A stretch of DNA of 64,000 bases from Acanthaster planci. Lineage: Eukaryota > Echinodermata > Asteroidea > Valvatida > Acanthasteridae. Shown here one piece after another: positions 57,601 to 64,000 of this stretch. Each line of letters opens with the position of its first letter. The first letter of the stretch is position 1. The position numbers and the translations under genes are program-made. The stretch is taken from contig NW_019091422.1 of assembly GCF_001949145.1 (NCBI RefSeq), positions 372,001-436,000 of the forward strand, written 5' to 3'. The notes below the pieces were generated by a model, which saw only the letters and a program-made list of their open reading frames with translations, was not told the origin of the DNA and did no database searches.

Positions 57601-60600
57601 CGCTTACCGTAGCAGAAAATATTGTGCTTATGGGCAAACGTATTTCATGGGTTAGCAGGGAATTTTGGCTTGTGTGCATGCATACATCCCGTAACTAAGG
57701 ATTCTGTGCTTAAAGGGTTAGCGCAGAGTTTCTCTGCTTGCGCGGTTAGCGCAGAATGGAGATTGTAAGTACAGAATTCTGCGGTAAGCAGCACCATGAA
57801 ATTGGGCCCAGATGCTTTCTTCTGACACTTTTGCAGGCGTAACAATAACTACCATGACATCATCCGTGGCCTGTCACTAAGTTCCAAGGGAATGAGTCTC
57901 TTTGATCTGACCAATCAATTCCACCATATCTTTTTCCTCGGCGACCTCAACTATCGGATCGAGTGGAATGTACCGGTAAGCTTGAAACAGAGATGTCACT
58001 GAAAGTACTCGAAAGAAAAATTGACGGGCAATTACATTCCAGGTTTGTTGTCCTGAAATATGAATGATCGGCACCATGGGTTAGTTGGTTGTCTGGATGG
58101 CAGCCATCTTGGAGAGGCAAGAGCTGTCTGTATTTTGCTTCACTGAATAGAAACGGTACCTTCAAGATGGCCACAGTATTCAAAAGGTCTGTTCAGATGC
58201 AAAACTGATGCAAGTATGAAGCTTTATAACAGAACAAAAATTGTGATATGCTTCCTGGGCACTTCATTTGATTCCATATTTTGCAAATTTACAGGAGATC
58301 CTGCGAAACATCGCTTACATGAACTACGCCGACCTGTTCAAGCACGAGCAGTTGAAGCGAGAAAAAGACAAGGGCAATATCTTTGTAGATTTCAGTAAGT
58401 GCAGTGTCCTTTTTGCTGATTCTTTTAACATCTGAACTCTCCTCCCATGATTTTCTAAAAAGAAGTTTACCAGAAATTTCCTCCTAACAATGGTGGAGTT
58501 TCAGCCCCCTTTTGGGGTCCAGATTTTCACCCTTTGTCAACAAATGTTGCATAATATCTGTACTTTGTTGATAACTTGCCGCACCTTATCAACACAATTA
58601 TGTATTCACAGGCTTCAAAAAGATTCACGATCCACAGAATAAAATTTCAATTTAAAGCATACTGACCAGAGAAGTGCAGATTGCATCTCAAACTCAGATT
58701 CTTGCCAACGATTGTAGTTTTGTTTCATGTTCAGGTGAGGAAGATATCTCTTTCCCTCCAACTTACCGGTACAAGCTGGGCGACCGAACGTCCTATGACT
58801 ACAAGAAAATCAAGAAAACCATGGTAAGAATATTCATGATTGACCTTGGACAGCTTCATGTAACAAACCTTTCTTAGATCTTTCTGATGACTACCTTTCT
58901 TATCCAATCGCATTCCACCCCTTAAGGACATTACCACCATGCTAAGGGGCCACCACAACTCCTCTCCTAATTTAAACAGTAAAACACTGAAGATCTTATC
59001 TTTTTTTGAGATATTCCTGTAGCAGTCATGGATAACTTGATTAACAATCTGCAGTCCTCAATCTACATGTAACAGGTGCGTATCAATGAGCCATCATGGT
59101 GCGACAGGGTCATTTGGAGGTCTTACCCGGGCACCCACATCGTCAACACAACCTATGGTGAGATGGGCCCCCTTGTCGTTTGCAATTTTGGCATGGAGCA
59201 TAACCAGATCCTCCGAAATTCCCAACATTTTTTGAAATGGATGGAACTATCTTTTTCTGTAAACCTTGGATTGAAGTTTTGGGTTCTATCATACTTGTTT
59301 CAGGCTGTACCACTGACATCACAACCAGCGACCACTCGCCTGTGTTTGCTACTTTTGATGTTGGAATAGCTGCTACCACAGTTATCCCTAAAGGTGAATT
59401 TGAACATCAATTTGGAAAATCAAATAATAATCATAGTCCGTCTTTGCCCAACAGAGGAGCACTGTATTCTTCCTTCCCGTTTACCTATGGACATCTTCTT
59501 CACTGGGTAAAATGTCAACCATAGACCAACACTAATCCATGATTTTGCCAATTTTAAGTAAACTTGAACTTGTTAACTCCACATATAACTTGGTTCATTG
59601 CCAACTTGGCAGGTTGCCAACCTGGCCAGGTGCCAACTTGATCAAGTGCCAACTTTAACTGCTGGCAACTTGGCTGAGTGCCAATCGGGCCAGGTGCCAA
59701 CTTGGTCAGGTACCAGCTTTGTTTGATGCCAATTTGGCCTGGTTCCAGCTCGGTCCAACTGCAACCTTGTCCAAGGCCAACTGTCTGAAGTCAGACATTG
59801 TCTGAACTTTGAATGCTGGGAATTATCAGAAATGATAAAAAAAGAAATTGATTGAGTTCAACAGAACGCAAGGAACAATGTTGCAGCAAAAAATTCCTCT
59901 TTCGCAAAAACATTTTCTTGTCTCTGGTGCTCACACTGACTGGTCGGTTTTCTTTGGATTATTCTAATGTTGTTTCTTTTGACCCTTCAACCAATCATTT
60001 AGCAGAGAGTAGACAGGGTGGGCTCACGCAGGAGGGTGAGAACAATAAGCATGTGTGCATTGCATGATGGGGAATGTTCATTACATAATAGAACATATAA
60101 CTGCCATTACATTTTTGAGAATATGTACTGCATGATGGTATATGCTACCAGTGCATTGTGGGAATACTTCACTGCATGCTGGGATGTATATCCTGCTTTT
60201 TGGGTTTTTTTTTTTCACAGCAAGAAAGATCGGTTGTGACTGACTTGGACAGACAGTAATATCATACACGTTTGAGTGGACTGAGATTAAAGCTATCATG
60301 TATGAATGAGCTGAAATGATTTTTAAAGCATTTGTGATTTGGTGCAACCAAGGAACTTTTTCCAGGGATTTTGCATCGCCTGTTTTTGTGTGTGTCGAAG
60401 ACCGAAGCACAAGGGTTTACATCTTAAGGAAAAGTCGAATCATTATTTTTAGAAAACTTTGAGAGAATTGACTGTTTAATTTCTTAGTTTTCTCTTAAGA
60501 TTTTGTGACAAAGTGTTGCTATGTGTATATCATTTTTAGGTGGTTCTGCGCAGAACGCTGAGATCGTGTTCACCTCAGCAGAAGCGATCATCACAACCAG

Positions 60601-63600
60601 CATGTGTGGCATGTTTTATTTGGAATTCATCTCCAGTTGTCTGGAAGGTAGCTCCATCAATTGCCTTCTTTTGACTCCAGAGCATTCCAACTTTGAACTG
60701 TTTCCTCGAATTGAAAATGTAATAGTTTAACCAGTGTTCGTGCAGTGTCATTGACTGACTTCCCCACCATTTTTTGCCACAGTTTTTAGTGAATGAAATT
60801 TCTGCAAAGATACTTTTTGCAAAGGTGATGTCCTCCTGAAGCTATCTTCAATAAAACAAACACAAATCCAATTCAAATACACAGAACACAGCGACAAGAC
60901 AGAGCATCTTGTAGGTCCAGGACAGTGACTATTTCTTGTTAACGAGAGGCAGGGTCAAGGTGTAGAGAAGCTTTCCCACTCCGTGCATTAAAAGTCCCTC
61001 TGCCTCTGTCATCTGATTGGCTGTTGATATTGTCCGAGCTCATGTCTGAAGTTCCATTTCCTAACGATTTGTTGCTTCTCCAAAAAGCCGGATCTGGAAA
61101 GAGTGAGATGAACAGGACTTGCACACAAGAGCAGATGGGGTCCAAAATGGCCTGCATCAAGCCATCGTGGTCATCTGAAGAACTACCAAAGGTATAACCC
61201 CCCCCCCAAAAAGGAATTGCTGTGTAGGGCTTATCTCTCCAATAGTTATATCAACAGCAAGCACAAATTACCTGTCGTAGCCCGTGTACAAGCTCCATGC
61301 ACTCAGCTCATGAGGTAAAATCGACCAGTCTTGGGCAGGTTTCTAAGCCGTTTTCCTCCATGCCAGCGCAAGAAAGGGTTCTGTTTCTGTGTTGCATTAC
61401 TCGTGGGCTGTGAGTGAAGCTACTTATCGTGCATCTCTTTTCCAGTTGACGCCGATCCTGTCAGACTTTGATTATCTGGAGGAGCAGCACATTCTGATGG
61501 CCATCAAGTCCAGCGACAGTGAAGAGTCCTACGGTATGGCATACACGACTTTGCATTCCTACAAAGGATGCATGTACCAACTGTCATCTTCTGGGTGTGC
61601 TTAACCCTGAATAGCCCCTCAAATGCACTGAAATCTAAGTTGTAAAAAGCCATTGAAAAGTCATGGAAATTAGGAATATCATGCAAGTTTTTCCGTCAGG
61701 CCGCTTTTGGTGTGACAACAGACAAAAACAAGCGTGTCCGGTTTTTAAGTGTGACGTCACTTCAGTTTAACCCCTTGATGACGGGAAATTCTTCCTGAAA
61801 GCCGACTCCAAGAATTCCAGCCTCGCTTGGCCACGAAGGCCACCTGCCAAACTGCAAATTCTCGTTTTGTGGCCCAGTGTGCTTTGCACACTTTAAATTA
61901 CATGGTGAAAAGGCTAATTGTTCGGTGGCATGCGGCTCTACNNNNNNNNNNNNNNNNNNNNNNNNNNNNNNNNNNNNNNNNNNNNNNNNNNNNNNNATGT
62001 CTGGGCTACGCACAAAGACCAATTACCATATATACAAGAGCCAGGGTCTGCCTTCTTTCACCGTGTTCGCTCGAGCATGGGCCAAGAATAATAGCTGAAA
62101 AGCGGGCTGAGGATCTCAATTTTTACAGCGGTTATAGCCGCTTCCCGGCGCGAAGGGATTAAACCACACCCGCAGCACATGCACTGCACATAGAGTTAAT
62201 TACATGCACTGATCGCTGTTTACTTGGAACCTGAAGTTAACATGCAACGTCAGCGATCATCAGCGATGAGAGCCCGCAAATCATGGCGCGTCCGCCTTTG
62301 TGATGAAGTCACTTACGAACCGGAGATTCTTTCAGTTTATAATACCAAAATCTTTTATTAGTTTAATTGATTTGTCATGTTTTATTCTTTGAAAATCCCA
62401 GGCTGAAAAGTCCCGGCGTTTGCTTTTCATATTTCCGGGGAACTCTGATTCACCTACCAGCTTTTTTAATGATGAGTGTAATCAATCATTTGTATAGGCG
62501 AGTTTGTGGTGTCCTTGAAAGACAAGATTAGTTCTACACCGGTGCCGTTCCATGCTGTACTTACCCACCAGGGGCACAGAACAGGAGAAATCAGGTCAGC
62601 TTGTAAACAAAACTCAAGTTGCTCTGATGTGTATTTGGTATGCATTCCTCGACCATTCAAGTTTGATGTGAATTTGCTGCCGTAATTTAGTCCCAGCCAA
62701 ATTATGTACTTCTGTTTAATTCTCAGCGGTGCCTTGCATGTGAAAGCCAGAGATGAGAGTTTGTACGATGGCAGCCGCAAAACGAAAACCTATGGTAAGT
62801 AGAAAAAAAATCATCCTTTATTCACCAGACGAGCAATATTATAATAAAATGCTAATCTTTCAAGAAAGGTAATAAGTTCGGTTACTTGCCAAGGTATGTT
62901 TCGTCTTTCTTTTTTTCACAAACCACTTGTGTATGAACTAATTTCTGCGGAGCATTTTTCGGTTCTGTCAACATATATTTACTCGTATTCCCCAGAAATA
63001 TATAAATTGTGTTGTCTTCTTTCAGAGTTGGTTTTGTTCGAAGACAAAGAAAAAGGAGACGGACTTCCTTCTGCTGCAGATGCAAAAGGTATTTATTCCT
63101 CGTCGATTCTTGTTCAAATTTCTCATTGTTGTGCCATTTGCTGTGCAGTTTTTAAAAGAAAAACAGGATCTCGTGCAGAACAACTGATGAACTGAATCTG
63201 CTGTTGTTAGGGCTTGATTTTGGGTTGAAATATTGACCTGCAGTTTAATCTGTTTTGACCTTAAAATGTGGTGTGACTAAGCATTAGGAGAAGGAGGCAG
63301 ATGACAATTGACCTTTCGAGGTATAGAACTGTATCATGGAGCAACCATCTTGCTTTTCTATCATTCAATGCAATGTAACCAAACTGAGGCTGGAAGGAAA
63401 TATAGTCTATTCCCTTTCATCAGTGTAAGTTGCATTACTGTTGCCATTGGGTCCACAGGGAACAAGACAAACATGGCAACATCCTAATAACGGTCTGTAG
63501 TTGTAAGTCTTTACAACATCATGGCTAACAGGGAAAACGGAGCAGTGAATAAAGGATGGCAGAAATGATGATGACGAGAATGTTAAAGATATTTTTGGTT

Positions 63601-64000
63601 TTTGTTCTCTCCCATGTGAAGGCAAAACCAAGAAAGCATCTGCGCCAAAGATTCCTGGCATAGAGAGCCCACCGACTGACATCACCGATGCTTTGCTGCA
63701 TCCAGTCAACAGACGCCACCGGCAAAACGGTGAAAGCATGACTGTCAAAGCATCACCAGAGACAACTCCAATAGGGGTGAAAGGGGAGGATACTGATGGA
63801 GTCCCTCCCCCTCTTCCCCCACCCAGGAGAGGGGCAAGCCCAGTCACCCCCGATGTTATCCAATCCAACGAACTGACTACCAGGCAGCTCAAACCTCCCA
63901 AGCAGCTGTCTTTGGAGACCTCCCTGACCTCAGACATGAGCAAGCCGTCACTCCGAGCTTGTCTGTCCAACCCCGGCGACCGTGAGCCCTGGGACACGAC
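42436..64000 (+). CDS. INPP5D: SHIP-type SH2 inositol polyphosphate 5-phosphatase (INPP5D/INPPL1 co-orthologue), 3' end outside window
   Basis: SHIP removes the 5-phosphate from PI(3,4,5)P3 at the plasma membrane. Exons: 42436-42596 (acceptor 42412), 46881-46941, 48551-48695, 49337-49586, 50588-50678, 52587-52661, 53644-53895, 54961-55105, 55418-55512, 55773-55875, 56160-56374, 56679-56796, 57167-57263, 57837-57975, 58295-58394, 58735-58823, 59076-59157, 59304-59393, 60540-60647, 61088-61191, 61446-61533, 62498-62594, 62727-62794, 63026-63088 and 63622-64000 (open). Phases agree throughout and give about 1071 residues. The start ATG has A at -3. Domains in order: SH2, helical linker, PH-related, 5-phosphatase, C2, proline-rich tail. 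Several segments are closer to SHIP1 (GQGKTRD, HDIYVIGTQE, IKSSDS.ESYG) than SHIP2, but a single pre-duplication gene is likely. Whether it ends with a SAM domain (SHIP2) or NPXY motifs (SHIP1) cannot be seen. Confidence 0.95.
42597..46880 (+). other. First SHIP coding intron (4.3 kb)
   Basis: No exon is visible on either strand. The interval has several TACATGTA runs (for example 43232-43240, 44908-44925, 45815-45865), poly-T/poly-A runs and a possible diverged inverted element around 44060-44560. Short open frames show no family similarity. Confidence 0.55.
49337..53895 (+). other. INPP5D: SHIP inter-domain helical linker (4 exons)
   Basis: Exons 49337-49586, 50588-50678, 52587-52661 and 53644-53895 encode a helical region (LHTLRSRLEYLDQTALDG, LRQLVLSSARELTKQLDLFL, KALQQLFELSSVPSK, LKQLFSRLGECQARVTSLEN) that corresponds in position and character to the vertebrate SHIP linker. 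A Pro/Glu-rich stretch and SVTPFEVKVE follow, which lead into the PH-related domain. For exon 49337 an alternative acceptor upstream near 49274 would keep the frame and add about 21 residues. I prefer 49337 because it continues the acidic run. Confidence 0.8.
51814..52219. mobile_element. TIR element of 406 bp, family E
   Basis: The left end AATGGACCTTTCCCATGAAA, then TATGCAAAT and GCATGCGCG, is mirrored at the right by CGCATGCGCC, ATTTGCATAT and TTCATGGGAAAGGTCCGTT. Arms pair almost perfectly over about 30 bases. It is non-coding and lies in a SHIP intron. Confidence 0.8.
54389..54632. mobile_element. GC-rich hairpin element, family F
   Basis: CAAAGATCGTATAGCACCGC and GGCGCAAGGTGGGG on the left pair with CATCTTGCGGCGC and TATATAATCTTTGG on the right. 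An inner pair GGGCGCCATTCTGG/GAATGGCGCCCAT nests inside. The CpG-rich sequence contrasts with the AT-rich intron around it. Confidence 0.7.
54961..55875 (+). other. INPP5D: SHIP PH-related domain exons
   Basis: Exons 54961-55105, 55418-55512 and the start of 55773-55875 encode KNTKVKLTVDVAHGTLSILK, SYTHDKIVQLIKSRGTNTKL and FSNGKKKEYSFEDAKKRETF followed by CQLIQYMK. This lines up with the PH-like fold that precedes the phosphatase in vertebrate SHIP (for example KKILQLIKSQ and KKREGFCQLLQQMK). In vertebrates the domain helps bind PI(3,4,5)P3. Confidence 0.88.
56424..56467 (+). other. G-quadruplex-prone G-run array
   Basis: Eight runs of three or four G separated by 1-2 bases (built on GGGTT, GGGGT and GGGTC) lie 50 bases after the donor of SHIP exon 56160-56374. 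The G-rich strand is the sense strand, so the pre-mRNA would carry it. The surrounding sequence is a run of degenerate GGTTG repeats from about 56408. Confidence 0.8.
57572..57811. mobile_element. MITE, family B copy 2 (diverged)
   Basis: The right end inverted reads TGGGCCCAATTTCATGGTGC followed by TGCTTACCGCAGAAT, and the left end reads TGGGCTTATTTTAATGGCC, then GCGCTTACCG and AGCAGAAAAT. Internal GGGTTAGCGCAGA repeats occur. The ends resemble the copy at 18929 with a changed inner arm. It finishes 26 bases before the SHIP exon at 57837. Confidence 0.65.
59599..59782. repeat. Degenerate TGCCAACTTGG array, about 18-22 bp period
   Basis: TGCCAACTTGGC, TTGCCAACCTGGCC, GTGCCAACTTGATC, GTGCCAACTTTAAC, TGGCAACTTGGCTG, GTGCCAATCGGGCC, GTGCCAACTTGGTC, GATGCCAATTTGGCC and related units follow one another in a SHIP intron. 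Each core (CCAACTTGG / CCAATTTGG) is close to a palindrome. Confidence 0.8.
60050..60195. repeat. Cluster of TGCATNNTGGGA-type motifs
   Basis: Four related units occur in 130 bases: GCATTGCATGATGGGGAATG, TACTGCATGATGGTATATG, CAGTGCATTGTGGGAATAC and CACTGCATGCTGGGATGTA. The inverse strand reads TTCCCACAATGCACTGG and CATCCCAGCATGCAGTG, which resemble the vertebrate ZNF143/STAF binding consensus. One further unit (CCCAGTGCATTGTGGGAAAT) is inside the element at 14164. Confidence 0.6.
61738..62323. mobile_element. TIR element, family G copy 2 (contains assembly gap)
   Basis: The left end CCGGTTTTTAAGTGTGACGT is mirrored by the right end GTGATGAAGTCACTTACGAA followed by CCGG. Its right part (62160-62320) matches the 37908 copy in inverted orientation. 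It is about 590 bases long against 183, so either copy 1 is internally deleted or copy 2 carries an insertion. The gap of N lies inside. Confidence 0.65.
61942..61996. other. Assembly gap of 55 N
   Basis: Undetermined bases inside the family G element in a SHIP intron. The true length is unknown. No exon is interrupted. Confidence 0.99.
63622..64000 (+). other. INPP5D: SHIP proline-rich tail exon, running off the window
   Basis: After a GTGAAG acceptor the exon encodes a low-complexity Ser/Thr/Pro/Lys-rich tail. VPPPLPPPRR is a good SH3-binding proline motif, and RQLKPPKQLS is another possible one. No NPXY motif appears before the window ends at codon 1071. The reading frame is still open at base 64000. 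Confidence 0.88.

Larger units (their letters stand above)
55773..59393 (+). other. INPP5D: SHIP inositol 5-phosphatase catalytic domain (9 exons)
   Basis: The domain starts QISVFIGTWNMG (about residue 448), the first 5-phosphatase motif. Then follow PHDIYVIGTQE (metal-binding Glu), GIANTLGNKGAVGVSLLFSG, FINAHLTSGTEK, HHIFFLGDLNYRI, FPPTYRY, NEPSWCDRVIWRSYP and TTSDHSPVFATFDVG. All catalytic motifs of the family, including WNMG, the GDLNYR Asp/Asn, PSWCDR and the SDHSPV Asp/His, are present, so activity is expected. Confidence 0.95.
60540..63088 (+). other. INPP5D: SHIP C2 domain exons
   Basis: Exons 60540-60647, 61088-61191, 61446-61533, 62498-62594, 62727-62794 and 63026-63088 encode GMFYLEFISSCLE, SWSSEELPKLTPILSDFDYL, EEQHILMAIKSSDSEESYGE, LTHQGHRTGEISGALHVKAR and ESLYDGSRKTKTYE. 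These line up with vertebrate SHIP segments (KFYLEFHSSCLE, LPKLKPIISDPEYL, HILISIKSSDSDESYGE). The C2 domain follows the phosphatase in this family and supports its activity. Exon 61088 was placed by phase. Confidence 0.88.

Noticed and set aside
61827-62162. Open frames spanning the N run
   Set aside because: They exist only because N codons are read as X; the region is a transposon with a gap.
1-64000. CRISPR arrays, operons or phage-like modules
   Set aside because: Direct repeats here are slippage arrays or MITEs, and the genes are intron-rich animal genes. Nothing prokaryotic was seen.

Overview
The window is animal nuclear DNA: about 64 kb holding parts or all of three multi-exon genes, with short conserved exons, canonical GT-AG introns and many transposon remnants. 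All three genes were recognised from their protein families and assembled exon by exon with consistent intron phase. The gene set, the very frequent palindromic TACATGTA motif, and hairpin MITEs of the kind that begin GGGGCCAATTTCAT suggest a marine invertebrate deuterostome, most likely an echinoderm such as a sea star. That placement is inference. The PIX and SHIP genes each look like single genes from before the vertebrate duplications.

Layout. (1) 1-9912: presumed 5' intron sequence of the first gene, full of TACATGTA repeats, with no convincing exon. (2) 9913-27688, + strand: the last 13 coding exons of a beta-PIX/ARHGEF7-type Rho guanine nucleotide exchange factor (DH, PH, GIT-binding region, C-terminal coiled coil). 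Its SH3 and any CH exons lie outside the window. (3) 27689-33699: AT-rich tail-to-tail interval containing the 3' regions of ARHGEF7 and ACADVL. (4) 33700-40745, - strand: a complete 14-exon gene for mitochondrial very-long-chain acyl-CoA dehydrogenase (ACADVL, 644 aa). (5) 40746-42435: shared head-to-head promoter and 5' leader region with E-box, CRE and ETS motifs. (6) 42436-64000, + strand: the first 25 coding exons (about 1071 aa) of a SHIP-type inositol polyphosphate 5-phosphatase (SH2, helical linker, PH-related domain, 5-phosphatase, C2, start of the proline-rich tail). It runs off the right edge.

The three genes do not form a pathway. PIX and SHIP both act in receptor-proximal signalling and the cytoskeleton (Rac/Cdc42 activation and PI(3,4,5)P3 removal), while VLCAD is a beta-oxidation enzyme. 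Introns and spacers hold at least ten hairpin or TIR elements from about seven families, two tRNA-derived SINE fragments, a minisatellite, several degenerate short-period arrays, a G-quadruplex-prone stretch and a 55-base assembly gap. I found no new multi-gene system. The most interesting leads are a possible frame-shifting cassette exon in PIX, a PIX C-terminus without the usual PDZ ligand, transposons sitting directly upstream of splice acceptors, and a perfect 34-bp palindrome.
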